Part shown: positions 17,487 through 26,762 of the stretch, piece by piece
Layout: the number at the start of each line of letters is the position of its first letter
Numbering within the stretch: position 1 is the stretch's first letter
Assembly (NCBI RefSeq): GCF_042646425.1
Contig: NZ_JBHRTR010000036.1
Span: forward strand, 124,001 to 188,000
DNA length: 64,000 nucleotides
Reading direction: 5' to 3'
From: Marinibaculum pumilum
GTDB lineage: Bacteria > Pseudomonadota > Alphaproteobacteria > Ferrovibrionales > Ferrovibrionaceae
The notes under the pieces: model-generated
What the model was told of the DNA's origin: nothing
What the model saw: only the letters and a program-made list of their open reading frames with translations
The model's database searches: none
Program-made: the position numbers and the translations under genes

Positions 17487-19183
17487 TCCGCAGCCTCCGA
17501 ATAGCCGTAGTCGCGGGCCGCGCCCTCGCGGGTGACGAAGCCTTCGCGCAGGTCATGCGCGATCATCGCCGGATCGCGCTCCGTGGGCTCGCCGAAGCCG
17601 CCGCCGCCGGGCATCTGCAGGATCACCCGGTCGCCCTTGCGGATCGTGATGTTGGAATATTTGCTGGGCGACACCTTGTTGAAGGCCTGCTGCACGGTGA
17701 GCCATTCCGGGGTGCCGGCGCGCTGGATCAGGGTCGCCGCCTTGCCGCCGGGCTTGCCGCCATGCAGGCCCCAGGGCGCCAGCTTGTAGCGGTCCGACAT
17801 CTGGCTGGCGGTGATCTCCTCGTTCAGGCAGAGCAGCTGCTTGCGATAGCCCAGCCCGCCGCGGAACTTGCCCGCGCCGCCCGAATCGGGGACCAGTTCG
17901 AAGCTCTCCATCCGCCAGGGGAAGCGGGTCTCGAACACCTCCACCGGCGTGATCCGGCAATTGCCGTTGATGCTGTCGCAGGAATCGTTGCCGTCGGCGA
18001 AGCTGCGCCCGCCCCAGCCGTTCGATTCCAGGTCGTAGCAGGCGAAATACTCCTCCGTCCGCGCATCGACGCCGCCGAAGACGAAGTTGGCGTGGGTGGA
18101 CCCTTCCGCCGCCATCGCCCGGTGCGGAATCGCCTGGCCCAGCGCGCCCAGCACGGTGCCGGCGATGCGGGGATGGGTCTCGGTATTGCCGCCGACCTCG
18201 GGCGCCGGGTAGTCGACATTGACGATGGTGCCCGGCGGCGCCACCACCCGGACGGGGCGGAAGCAGCCGGAATTCTTCGGGATCGTCGGATCGGTCAGAT
18301 GCAGCAGGGCATTGTAGGTCGCCGACCAGGTCACCCCGAGGGTGGCGTTGATCGGACCGCGGGCCTGCTTCGAGGAGCCGGTATAGTCGACGATGATCTC
18401 GTCGCCGCGGACATGCGCGCGCACCACGATGTCGTACTCGCGGTCCTCGATCCCGTCATCCTCGACCTTGTCGGCGAATTCGTAGATGCCGTCGGGGATG
18501 TTCTCGATCTCCGCCCGCATCCGGCGCTCGGAATAGTCCATCAGGTCGGAGATCGTCTGCTGGACGTTCTCCTTGCCGTACTTGCCGTAAACCTGCTGGA
18601 TGCGGGACACGCCCAGGTCGACCGCGCTGATCATGGCGCGCAGGTCGCCATAGTTGTAGCGGGGCGTCCGCACGTTCGCGAGGAGGATCTTCCAGACCTC
18701 CTCGTTGTCCTGGCCGCGGCGCTTGATTTTCACCGGCGGCACGCGGAGGCCCTCATGGAAGATCTCCGTCGCCTCGCCGCAGAAGCCGCCCGGGACCATC
18801 CCGCCGACCTCCGCAATATGGCCGATCGCCACCGCGAAGCCCTCCAGCCGGCCATCCACGAAGAATGGCTTGAAGAAGGTATGTTCCGGGGTATGCAGGC
18901 CGCCGCGATAGGGATCGTTGTGGACGATCACGTCGCCCTCCTCGATCTGGTCGAGGGGGATTTCCCGCACGCAGGTCTTGATCAGCAGCGGCATGCCGCC
19001 GATCTGCGCCGGGCAGAATTCCGCCACCGCGATCATGTCGCCGTTGCGGTCCGCCAGCGCACAGGTGAAGTCCAGCGCCTCGTTGAAGATCGTCGAATAG
19101 GACGTCTTCATCAGGGTGATGCCCATTTCCCGGCAGATCGACACCATCGTCGATTCCAGGATGTTCATCTGTACATAGTCCAT
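17483..19183 (-). CDS. hyuB: Hydantoinase B / acetone carboxylase alpha-like subunit (second operon)
   Basis: 566 aa. It shows KTSYSTIFNEALDFTCALAD near the start, HNDPYRGGLHTPEHTFFKP and AIGHIAEVGGMVPGG, SNGWGGRSFADGNDS, and the C-terminal MPGGGGFGEPTERDP. It pairs with the HyuA at 19257-21278, 73 bp upstream, and is followed by the coupled zinc-ribbon protein. Compared with the first operon's B subunit the order of motifs is the same but the residues differ widely, so these are old paralogs and not a recent duplication. Confidence 0.86.
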   Translation of the reverse strand: MDYVQMNILESTMVSICREMGITLMKTSYSTIFNEALDFTCALADRNGDMIAVAEFCPAQIGGMPLLIKTCVREIPLDQIEEGDVIVHNDPYRGGLHTPEHTFFKPFFVDGRLEGFAVAIGHIAEVGGMVPGGFCGEATEIFHEGLRVPPVKIKRRGQDNEEVWKILLANVRTPRYNYGDLRAMISAVDLGVSRIQQVYGKYGKENVQQTISDLMDYSERRMRAEIENIPDGIYEFADKVEDDGIEDREYDIVVRAHVRGDEIIVDYTGSSKQARGPINATLGVTWSATYNALLHLTDPTIPKNSGCFRPVRVVAPPGTIVNVDYPAPEVGGNTETHPRIAGTVLGALGQAIPHRAMAAEGSTHANFVFGGVDARTEEYFACYDLESNGWGGRSFADGNDSCDSINGNCRITPVEVFETRFPWRMESFELVPDSGGAGKFRGGLGYRKQLLCLNEEITASQMSDRYKLAPWGLHGGKPGGKAATLIQRAGTPEWLTVQQAFNKVSPSKYSNITIRKGDRVILQMPGGGGFGEPTERDPAMIAHDLREGFVTREGAARDYGYSEAAE

Positions 19184-19256
19184 AACGCACTCCCGGATGG
19201 GGCTAGCTTTCGCGCGGGGCCCGGCTGGCGGGTATCCGGCGCCTATCCTGGCCGAG

Positions 19257-21278
19257 CTACTCGGCGATTTCCATGGTGCCGTACGTGCCGACGGTCAGGG
19301 TCTGCCCGGGTCGCACCAGGGTGACGGAGGCCGGCTCCTCGACCAGCGCCGGCCCGGCGATGACGTCGCCGGCGCGCAACTTCTCGCGGTCGTAGACGCC
19401 GGCCTTTTCGTCGCCGGCTTCGAACGCCACGGTGCGATGGCCGACGGGCGCCACCCTGCCGTCGCCCTTCGCCAGTTCCGGCAGGTCCGGCTTCGGCCCG
19501 ATCGCGGTCAGCGCCACCTTCATGTTCACCGTCTCGATCCGCTCGCCCTCGATCGCGAAGCCGAAGCGGGCATTGTGCTGCGCGTGGAAGCGCTGCCACA
19601 GATCTGCGGTATTCTCCTCGGTGAAGCCGTCGGCGTCGAAGGGCAGCTCCAGCTCGTAGTTCTGTCCCAGATAGCGCATCTCCAGCATGCGCTGGACCTC
19701 GATGCCGCTGGTATAGCCCTGTCCCTCCAGCACCGCCCTGGCATCGGCGACCAGTTCCTGCAGCACCGTCGTCGCTCGGTCGCGGTCGAACTTGTCGGAG
19801 ATCTGCTGCACGGTGCGGTGCCGATCGACACGGGCGTCGGTCATGGTAAAGCCGAAGGCGGAGAACTGGCCGGGATGCGGCGGGATGATCGCGCGCGGGA
19901 TGTTCGCCACCTCCAGCAGATCGGCCGCATGCAGCGGCCCGGCACCGCCGAACGCCAGCAGGCGGAAGTCGCGTGGATCCAGGCCCTTTTCCAGCAGCAC
20001 GGTGCGCAGCGCGCCGACCATGTTGTTGTTGGCGATCTGCACGATCGCCAGGGCGGCGTGGCGGCTGCTCAGCCCCATCGGGTCGGCGACGCTCTCCACC
20101 GCCTTGTGCGCCGCGTCGCCGTCGAGCTGCATCGCCCCGCCCAGGAAATTCTCGGGACTGATCCGGCCCAGCACGACATTGGCGTCGGTCACCGTGGGTT
20201 CCCGGCCGCCGCGGCCGTAGCAGGCGGGCCCCGGATCGGCGCCGGCGCTCTGCGGACCGACCCGCAGCATGCCGCCCTTGTCGATCCAGGCGATGGAGCC
20301 GCCGCCGGCGCCGATCGTGCGGATGTCGATCATCGGCACCTGGATCGGCACCCCCCACTCGATCTCGAAATCGGTGGTGAAGCTGGCCTCGGCGCCGACG
20401 ACGGTGGAGCAGTCGGTGGAGGTCCCGCCCATGTCCAGGGTGACGATATTGTCGATGCCGAGCTGCCGGGCGAGGGTGCGGGCCGCAACGACGCCGCCGG
20501 TGGGACCGGACACCGCCAGCTCGATCGGCGTTTCGGCTGCCGATTCCAGGGTCGCCTCGCCGCCGTTCGACTTGATCACCACCACCCGGTCGCCGATGCC
20601 GGTGCCGGCGAAGGCCTCCCGCATCGCCTTGAAGCTGCGCCGCACCACCGGCTTCAGGAAGGCGTCGGCGATGGTGGAGGTGGAGCGCTCATACTCCTTC
20701 CATTTCGGCAGCACGTCGTAGGAGATCGAGATCGGCATGTCCGGCAGGGCCTTGGCGATCGTGTCGCGGATCTGCCGCTCATGGTCGGGAGAGACGTAGG
20801 AGAACAGGCAGTTGACCGCCACCGCCTCGATCCCGGCGCGCTCCATATCGGCGGCCATGGCCGCGACCTCCGCCGGATCGACCGGCTTCACCACCTCGCC
20901 CTGCGCGTCCAGCCGCTCGTCGACTTCGTAGCAGTCCTCCCGCTTCGCCAGCGGCTTCGCCTTGATCCAGGACAGGTCGTAATGCGCACGGCGGTTGCCG
21001 CGCTGGATGAAGGGGATGTCCTTGAAGCCCTTGGTCGTGACATAGGCCACCCGCGCGCCCTTGCGCTCCAGCAGCGCGTTGGTGGCGATGGTGGTGCCCA
21101 GCCGCAGCACCCGCACCCCGTCCAGGTCGGCGACCTGCTTCAGCCCGGTCAGGACGCCTTCGATCGGATTGCCCGGGGTGGTGGCGTTCTTCCAGACCTT
21201 CACGGCATCGCCATTGTCGTCGAACAGCACGAAGTCCGTGAATGTGCCCCCGATATCGACGCCCAAGGTCTGTGGCAT
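19257..21278 (-). CDS. hyuA: Hydantoinase A / acetone carboxylase beta-like subunit (second operon)
   Basis: 673 aa. The motifs are LGVDIGGTFTDFVLFDDNGD, then LDMGGTSTDCSTV, GAGGGSIAWIDKGGMLRVG and DPGPACYGRGGREPTVTDA. ATG 21278 is chosen because AGGAGA lies eight bases before it; a Met six codons earlier lacks a site. First gene of a leftward three-gene operon (HyuA, HyuB, zinc-ribbon). The substrate is unknown: hydantoinase, oxoprolinase or ketone carboxylase all fit. No dedicated regulator lies beside it. Confidence 0.86.
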   Translation of the reverse strand: MPQTLGVDIGGTFTDFVLFDDNGDAVKVWKNATTPGNPIEGVLTGLKQVADLDGVRVLRLGTTIATNALLERKGARVAYVTTKGFKDIPFIQRGNRRAHYDLSWIKAKPLAKREDCYEVDERLDAQGEVVKPVDPAEVAAMAADMERAGIEAVAVNCLFSYVSPDHERQIRDTIAKALPDMPISISYDVLPKWKEYERSTSTIADAFLKPVVRRSFKAMREAFAGTGIGDRVVVIKSNGGEATLESAAETPIELAVSGPTGGVVAARTLARQLGIDNIVTLDMGGTSTDCSTVVGAEASFTTDFEIEWGVPIQVPMIDIRTIGAGGGSIAWIDKGGMLRVGPQSAGADPGPACYGRGGREPTVTDANVVLGRISPENFLGGAMQLDGDAAHKAVESVADPMGLSSRHAALAIVQIANNNMVGALRTVLLEKGLDPRDFRLLAFGGAGPLHAADLLEVANIPRAIIPPHPGQFSAFGFTMTDARVDRHRTVQQISDKFDRDRATTVLQELVADARAVLEGQGYTSGIEVQRMLEMRYLGQNYELELPFDADGFTEENTADLWQRFHAQHNARFGFAIEGERIETVNMKVALTAIGPKPDLPELAKGDGRVAPVGHRTVAFEAGDEKAGVYDREKLRAGDVIAGPALVEEPASVTLVRPGQTLTVGTYGTMEIAE

Positions 21279-21506
21279 GCGCCCGTCTCCTACCATTCGA
21301 TGTACTTCGGGAGCCGGGATGATCCGGCCCCGCGGCGGCGCCTACTATAGCAAGCAGGCCCTTTGTGTCAGCCGGGATGCGGACCTCTCCAGGTCGTTGT
21401 TCGCCACGCTCCATGCCGCGCGCCGGCCCCCCGGGACCTGCACCGGCGGCTTGCCAAGGCGCGGGGCGCCGTGTCAACTGCCCGCGTACGGCGCCGGGAG
21501 CCCGCA

Positions 21507-21971
21507 GTGAAGCGAAAGAAGCAGAAGGCCGTGATCGGCTGGCGGGAATGGGCCGGCCTGCCCGACCTTGGCGTGATCAGCATCAAGGCGAAGATCGACA
21601 CCGGCGCCCGCACCTCCGCGCTGCATGCCCACAACCTGGTGGAGGAGGAGACCGAGGACGGGCGATGGGCGCGCTTCGTCGTGCAGCCCCTGCAGCGCCG
21701 CCGCTTCCCGGCGATCGCCTGCCGGGCGCGGGTGGTCGAGCGCCGGCGCATCCTGTCGTCCAACGGCCAGGCGGAACGGCGCCCGGTGATCCGCACCCGC
21801 CTGCAGCTCGGCCCGTCGCTCTACGAGATCGAGCTGACCCTGACCAACCGCGACGAAATGGGTTTCCGCATGCTGATCGGCCGCAAGGCCCTGAAGCGGC
21901 GTTTCCTGGTCGACCCCGGCCTGTCCTACCTGACGACATCCGACAGCGAAGTGGCATGGCCCGCAGCCTGA
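21507..21971 (+). CDS. RimB-like putative peptidase (Zn_protease/DUF785 family)
   Basis: 154 aa, starting at GTG with GGGAG upstream. The core KIDTGARTSALHAHN (about residues 29-43) carries an Asp-Thr-Gly-Ala motif like the active site of retropepsin-fold aspartic peptidases, although the family is usually annotated as ATP-dependent zinc protease. FRMLIGRKALKRRFLVDP is the second conserved block. In proteobacteria members stand next to the glutamate ligase RimK; none is seen here. It precedes the aspartoacylase-like gene by 15 bp. Confidence 0.75.
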   Translation: MKRKKQKAVIGWREWAGLPDLGVISIKAKIDTGARTSALHAHNLVEEETEDGRWARFVVQPLQRRRFPAIACRARVVERRRILSSNGQAERRPVIRTRLQLGPSLYEIELTLTNRDEMGFRMLIGRKALKRRFLVDPGLSYLTTSDSEVAWPAA

Positions 21972-21986
21972 GGAGAGCGGGAGCCC

Positions 21987-23078
21987 GTGGCACGGCGTAC
22001 TGAACCGAAACCGCCTGCCGGCCCGGCGGTGCTGCGCGCCGGCTTCGAGATCGCCGGCGCGCAGCTCGCCCCGGGCGAACGGGCCACCCTGGCGCTGCAG
22101 CTGCCCGGGCAGTCGGCGTTCACGCCGCTGGCGATGCCGCTGCACGTCGTGCACGGCCGGAAACCGGGGCCGGTGCTGTTCGTTTCCGCGGCCGTCCATG
22201 GCGACGAGATCAACGGGGTGGAGATCATCCGCCGCCTGCGCAACCTGCCGGCGCTGAAGCGGCTGCGCGGCACCCTGATCTGCATCCCCGTGGTCAACAT
22301 GTATGGGTTCCTCAACCACACCCGCTACCTGCCGGACCGGCGCGACCTGAACCGGTCCTTTCCCGGCTCCGCCCGCGGCTCCCTTGCGGGGCGGATCGCC
22401 AACGTCTTCGCCCGCGAGATCGTCGCCCGCGCCAGCCACGGCATCGACCTGCATACCGGCGGCAACCATCGCACCAACCTGCCGCATGTCCGGGTCAGCC
22501 TGCAGGACCGTGAGGCGGAGCGGCTGGCGCGCGCCTTCGGCGCCTCCGTGATCGTGAACGCCAATCTGCGCGACGGCTCGCTGCGCCAGCACGCCCTGGA
22601 GAAGGGCCTGACCATGCTGCTCTACGAGGCGGGGGAGGCGCTGCGCTTCGACGAGCGCGCGATCGCCACCGGCCTGCGCGGCATCGTCAACGTGATGGTG
22701 GCGCTGGAGATGCTGACCGACGGCCATGCCGCGCGCCGCCGCGCGCCGCCGGCACCGGACGTCGCGCTGGCTTCGCAATGGATCCGCGCACCCCAGTCCG
22801 GCCTGATGCGGACCGAGATCGACCTGGGCCAGCGGGTCGCCCAGGGCGAGGTGCTGGCCCATCTGGCCGATGTGGCCGGTGAGAACGACCGGCCCGTCAT
22901 GGCGCCGGTCGACGGCATCGTGATCGGCCGCTGCAACCTGCCCGCCGTGCATGAGGGCGACGCGCTGTTCCACATCGCCAGCTTCGCGGAGGAACTGCCA
23001 CGCCCGCCCGGGCCGGAGGCGGCCTCCCATATCGAGGGGCTGCAGAGCGGCGACTATCCGGGCCAGCCCGGCCGCTGA
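21987..23078 (+). CDS. Succinylglutamate desuccinylase/aspartoacylase-family metallohydrolase
   Basis: 363 aa. Zinc ligands appear in VHGDEINGVEI (His and Glu) and SHGIDLHTGGNHR (His); NRSFPGSARGSLAGRIA is the substrate Arg region. The C-terminal part (QSGLMRTEIDLGQRVAQGE, VDGIVIG) is a barrel-like domain seen in longer members. The family removes acyl groups from N-acyl amino acids or trims peptide-like tails. GTG 21987 has AGGAGAGCGGGAG upstream. Pairing with the RimB-like gene suggests modification or trimming of poly-glutamate tails. Confidence 0.78.
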   Translation: MARRTEPKPPAGPAVLRAGFEIAGAQLAPGERATLALQLPGQSAFTPLAMPLHVVHGRKPGPVLFVSAAVHGDEINGVEIIRRLRNLPALKRLRGTLICIPVVNMYGFLNHTRYLPDRRDLNRSFPGSARGSLAGRIANVFAREIVARASHGIDLHTGGNHRTNLPHVRVSLQDREAERLARAFGASVIVNANLRDGSLRQHALEKGLTMLLYEAGEALRFDERAIATGLRGIVNVMVALEMLTDGHAARRRAPPAPDVALASQWIRAPQSGLMRTEIDLGQRVAQGEVLAHLADVAGENDRPVMAPVDGIVIGRCNLPAVHEGDALFHIASFAEELPRPPGPEAASHIEGLQSGDYPGQPGR

Positions 23079-23102
23079 CCGGCGTCGGGCTGCGCTATCG
23101 CG

Positions 23103-23534
23103 ATGCCGGGGATCGGACGGCACGGTGTACTGGCGGTGGTCTGGCGCCACGGGCGGGTCCTGCTGGTCAGGCGGGCGCGCCGGCCGCAGGCCGGCCTCTG
23201 GGGCTTCCCCGGCGGGCACCGGCTGCCGGAAGAGTCCGATCGGGACGCCGCCCTGCGCGAACTGGCCGAGGAGACCGGCCTGGCAGCGGCGGTGCTGCCC
23301 GGTCCGCCGCTGGCCGCGGTCCGTTTCCGCGACCAGGCGACCGGTCGCCACTACATCCTTCGGCCGGTCCGCCTGGTCGCAGCATCCTTGGCGGCAAGGG
23401 CGGCCTCGGATGCGGCCGCCATCGGCTGGTTCCGCCCGGATGCCCTGCCCCGCCGGCTCTGCCCGGACGTGCGGCGGGTCGTACGCCTTACCGCGCCGGA
23501 TCGGCCGCCGCCCGTCCGGCGGATCCCGCGCTGA
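23103..23534 (+). CDS. Nudix hydrolase
   Basis: 143 aa. The Nudix box is complete: GHRLPEE, then RDAALRELAEETGL (about residues 39-60), with the three metal-binding Glu residues. It would hydrolyse a nucleoside diphosphate linked to another moiety; the specific substrate cannot be read. The start is 24 bp after the aspartoacylase-like gene. The last 47 bp overlap the end of the convergent LysR gene. Confidence 0.82.
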   Translation: MPGIGRHGVLAVVWRHGRVLLVRRARRPQAGLWGFPGGHRLPEESDRDAALRELAEETGLAAAVLPGPPLAAVRFRDQATGRHYILRPVRLVAASLAARAASDAAAIGWFRPDALPRRLCPDVRRVVRLTAPDRPPPVRRIPR

Positions 23535-24408
23535 CCCGCGCCACAGGCGCGGCATGCAGGGTTGCGGCAAGGAAGCGGGCCAGTTCCAGGCCGGCCCTGG
23601 TCCGCGCGGAGGGGGCCCGGAACAGGCGGATCTCGAAGTCCGGCAGGGCCGGCAGGTCTGCGCCCGTCGGCAGGATCGCCAGGTCGCCGGGCACCGTGAA
23701 ATCCTTGAACACCGACAGGCACCAGCCCTCCCGCACGGCGGCATGCACCGCGCCGGCGGACAGGCTGACGACGCCGATGCGCCAGCGGCGACCGGCGCGG
23801 TCCAGGGCACGGGTCGCCCATTTCCGGAACAGGCAGCCCTGCGGGTAGAGCGCCAGGGGCAGGACCTCCCGCGTGCCGGGATCGAAACCCGGCGCGGCGG
23901 CCCAGACGCTGCGGCCGCGGTACAGCAGTTCGCCGCCTTCCGCGCCGGCAGGCAGCATCGCAACGACAAGGTCGTATCGCACGCCGAGATCGTCGACCAT
24001 GTCCGCCGTCAGGCCGGTATGCAGTTCCACCTGCACGGCCGGATGGTCGGCCAGGAAGCGACCCAGCAGCGGCGCCAGCGGACCGGCGGCATAGTCCTCC
24101 ATGATCGCCAGCCGGACCTGGCCGGCGATCCGCTCGCTGCGGATCGCCTCGAGCGCGGCATCGTTGATGGCCAGCATCTCCCGTGCCGCGGCAACCAGCC
24201 CTTCCCCGGCGGCGGTCAGCTGCAGGGGACGCATCGTCCGGTCGAACAGGGTCGCGCCGACCAGTTCCTCCAGCCGCTTGATCTGCATGCTCAGCGCGGA
24301 CTGGGTCCGGCTCAGCCGCCGCGCCGCCCGGTTGAAGCTGCCGGCATCGACGATGGCGATGAAGGCGCGCAAGAGGCTGGTGTCGATGTCCCGCATGGCG
24401 TGATTCAA
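23488..24408 (-). CDS. LysR-family transcriptional regulator
   Basis: 306 aa. The N-terminal winged helix-turn-helix reads AFIAIVDAGSFNRAARRLSRTQSALSMQIKRLEELVGATLFDR (in adjoining parts, residues 15-57). A periplasmic-binding-type effector domain follows. The Gly/Ala-rich end (VSAGSAGRAAADPAR) overlaps the Nudix gene. A second in-frame Met lies four codons downstream. No divergent target is adjacent; the target is unknown. Confidence 0.85.
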   Translation of the reverse strand: MNHAMRDIDTSLLRAFIAIVDAGSFNRAARRLSRTQSALSMQIKRLEELVGATLFDRTMRPLQLTAAGEGLVAAAREMLAINDAALEAIRSERIAGQVRLAIMEDYAAGPLAPLLGRFLADHPAVQVELHTGLTADMVDDLGVRYDLVVAMLPAGAEGGELLYRGRSVWAAAPGFDPGTREVLPLALYPQGCLFRKWATRALDRAGRRWRIGVVSLSAGAVHAAVREGWCLSVFKDFTVPGDLAILPTGADLPALPDFEIRLFRAPSARTRAGLELARFLAATLHAAPVARVSAGSAGRAAADPAR

Positions 24409-24494
24409 TATCCCTGAAGAAACAGGGCAACTGTATCAACTGCGGTGAAGACGGTCGAAAGGCACCGGGGGGTGCCCGCCCGCCGTGTCGCCGG

Positions 24495-25406
24495 TCAGTC
24501 GCCGGCCAGGACCGGTTCCGCCCCGCCCTTGAAGCGCTTGACCAGTTCGTCGACGAAGACCCGGACCTTGGCGGACAGGTGCCGGTTGTGCGGATAGACG
24601 GCATTGATCGCCAGCGGCGGCCGCTCATAGTCGGTCAGCACCGGCTGCAGCCGGCGATCGGCCAGTTCGGCCCCCGCCAGGAAGACCGGCAGCTGGGCAA
24701 TGCCCAGGCCGCGCAGCGCGGCCATCTTCAGGGCGTCGCCATTGTTGACGCGGAGGTTGCCCCGGGGCAGCACGGCGATGTCGCGGCCGTTGTCGCGGAA
24801 CTGCCAGTTGTCGTGCCGGCCTTCGCGGGCATAGATCAGGCAGTTGTGCTGTGCCAGGTCCGCCGGGCTCTGCGGCGTGCCGGCGCGCGCGAAATAGGCC
24901 GGGCTGGCACAGAGGACCAGCCGGGTATCGGCGATCCGGCGCCCGATCAGGTTGGAGTCCGGCAGGTCGCCGATCCGGATCGCCAGGTCGAAGCCTTCGT
25001 CAAGAAGGCTGACGAAGCGGTCCGTCATGGTGACGTCGAGCTCAAGCTCCGGATAGGCGGTGGCAATGTCGCAGAGCACCTGGGACAGGTGCAGCAGGCC
25101 GAAGGAGAACGGCGTCGTGACCCGCAGCCGACCGCCGGGCCGCGTCTGCAGCTCGGTCGCCTGTGCCTCGGCTTCCGTCACGTCCTCCAGGATCCGGCGG
25201 GAGCGCTCCAGGAAGCCCTGGCCGACCTCGGTGATGCTGGACCGGCGGGTGGTCCGGTTCAGCAGCCGGACCCCGAGATTCTCCTCCAGCCAGGCGACCT
25301 GCTTGCTGACGGCGGATTTCGGCACGCCCATGGCCTGGGCCGCCGCCGTAAAGGACCCCGTCTCGCAGACCTTCACGAAGGCCCGCATCGCACTCAGTTT
25401 GTCCAT
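24495..25406 (-). CDS. LysR-family regulator (DsdC/AaeR-like group)
   Basis: 303 aa. The helix-turn-helix VKVCETGSFTAAAQAMGVPKSA and VSKQVAWLEENLGVRLLNRTTR is of the type that follows the MDKLSAMRAF start, a common LysR subgroup often controlling quinone or aromatic efflux and oxidoreductases. The effector domain shows DLAIRIGDLPDSNLIGRRI and CASPAYFARAGTPQSPADL. It ends 86 bp upstream of the other LysR gene and starts 9 bp downstream of the chemoreceptor stop, so it may be read from the same transcript. Confidence 0.86.
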   Translation of the reverse strand: MDKLSAMRAFVKVCETGSFTAAAQAMGVPKSAVSKQVAWLEENLGVRLLNRTTRRSSITEVGQGFLERSRRILEDVTEAEAQATELQTRPGGRLRVTTPFSFGLLHLSQVLCDIATAYPELELDVTMTDRFVSLLDEGFDLAIRIGDLPDSNLIGRRIADTRLVLCASPAYFARAGTPQSPADLAQHNCLIYAREGRHDNWQFRDNGRDIAVLPRGNLRVNNGDALKMAALRGLGIAQLPVFLAGAELADRRLQPVLTDYERPPLAINAVYPHNRHLSAKVRVFVDELVKRFKGGAEPVLAGD

Positions 25407-25415
25407 AATGACGGA

Positions 25416-26762
25416 TCAGGCGGCACGAATGCCGGATAGGAAGGTCTCGACGCTCTCCCGCAGGCGCTGCGACTGTCCCGACAGGTCACCGACCGCCAAC
25501 ACGATCTGCTCCGCCGCGTCGCCGGTCTCCCGTGCGGCATGGCTGACGCCGCCGATGTTCTGGGTGACCTCCCGCGTGCCGCTCGCCGCCTCGGCAACGT
25601 TGCGGGCGATTTCCTGGGTGGCAGCCTCCTGCTCCTCGATGGCGGCGGCGATCGCCGAGGTGGTCTGGCTCATCTCGCGGATCTGGCCGACGATCTCCTC
25701 GATCGCCAGGACCGCGGCCTTGGTCTCCGACTGGACGTCGCCGACCTGCCGGGTGATGTCGTCGGTGGCCTTCGCGGTCTGGGTGGCCAGCGACTTCACC
25801 TCCTGCGCGACGACCGCGAAGCCCTTGCCCGCATCACCGGCGCGTGCCGCCTCGATGGTTGCGTTCAGCGCCAGCAGGTTGGTCTGGCCAGCGATCTCGC
25901 GGATCAGCTCCACGACACGGCCGATCTGGTCCGCCGCTGCCGCCAGGCTGCCGATCTGGGTGTTGGCGCGTTCGGCCGTCTCGTCGGCGCGGCTGGCGAG
26001 GGCCGCATTGGCCTGCACCCGGCCGGCGATCTCCCGTCCCGCGGCGGTCAGTTCCTCCGACGCGGCGGCCACCGTCTCGACATTGGTCGTCGCCTCTTCC
26101 GCCGCGGCCGCCACGCCCTGCGCACGTTCATTGGTGTTCTGCGCGATGCCGCGCATGCGCTCCGCATTCTCTCCCAGGATGCCGGTCGCGCCGTCCACCC
26201 CGGCCACGATGCTGCCGATCCCGGAAGTGAAGCTGTCGGCAAGCCGGTCCAGCGTTTCGCGCTTCTCCGCCTTGCCGGCCTCGAGATAGGTGCTGATGGC
26301 GAGGTCCATGTCCAGCAGTGCGGCGCGGACCAGCGCCCCCTGGACGGCCTGCAGCCTGGCGCGGTCGCCGGCGCTCATCTTCGGCAGGGCCGACCGTGCC
26401 ACGATATCCAGCAGGCCGGCCAGCAGATGGGCATAGCCGCCAACATACCAGCGCGGCTCCAGCCCGATCCTGTTGTGCACATTGCCGATACGGTCGACCG
26501 CCGCCGCATAGCTGTCGCTGAAGCGGGCGTTGGCGATCTCCTTCCAGTGCCGGGCCTGTGCAGTGCGGGCGCGCTCCAGCCCGGTATCGCCGCCGAACAG
26601 CGCCGTCAGGTCCGGCCACCTTGCCACCTGTTCGTAGAAGGTGCCGAGAACGGCAGGAAGACCCTTTTCGATCGCCTGGGCATGGCTGGAGAGCGCCTTC
26701 CGCTCCGGCTCCCCCAGTCCGATGAAACGCAGGCGTTCGGAAAGGTCGGTCGTACCGGCCAT
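25416..26762 (-). CDS. Globin-coupled chemoreceptor (HemAT-like)
   Basis: 448 aa, no membrane helices, so it is cytoplasmic. Residues 1-160 are a sensor globin; the proximal heme His is likely in VHNRIGLEPRWYVGGY (about residue 98). Residues about 165-440 are the methyl-accepting signalling domain, with hairpin tip IREIAGQTNLLALNATIEAA and GKGFAVVAQEVKSLA. The end (ESVETFLSGIRAA) is normal for the alphaproteobacterial type. It would sense O2 or another diatomic gas and signal to CheA/CheW, which are not in this window. Confidence 0.9.
   Translation of the reverse strand: MAGTTDLSERLRFIGLGEPERKALSSHAQAIEKGLPAVLGTFYEQVARWPDLTALFGGDTGLERARTAQARHWKEIANARFSDSYAAAVDRIGNVHNRIGLEPRWYVGGYAHLLAGLLDIVARSALPKMSAGDRARLQAVQGALVRAALLDMDLAISTYLEAGKAEKRETLDRLADSFTSGIGSIVAGVDGATGILGENAERMRGIAQNTNERAQGVAAAAEEATTNVETVAAASEELTAAGREIAGRVQANAALASRADETAERANTQIGSLAAAADQIGRVVELIREIAGQTNLLALNATIEAARAGDAGKGFAVVAQEVKSLATQTAKATDDITRQVGDVQSETKAAVLAIEEIVGQIREMSQTTSAIAAAIEEQEAATQEIARNVAEAASGTREVTQNIGGVSHAARETGDAAEQIVLAVGDLSGQSQRLRESVETFLSGIRAA

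Noticed and set aside
17555..21350. Plus-strand open frames opposite the second hydantoinase operon
   Set aside because: His/Arg/Ala-rich shadows of strongly conserved HyuA and HyuB frames.
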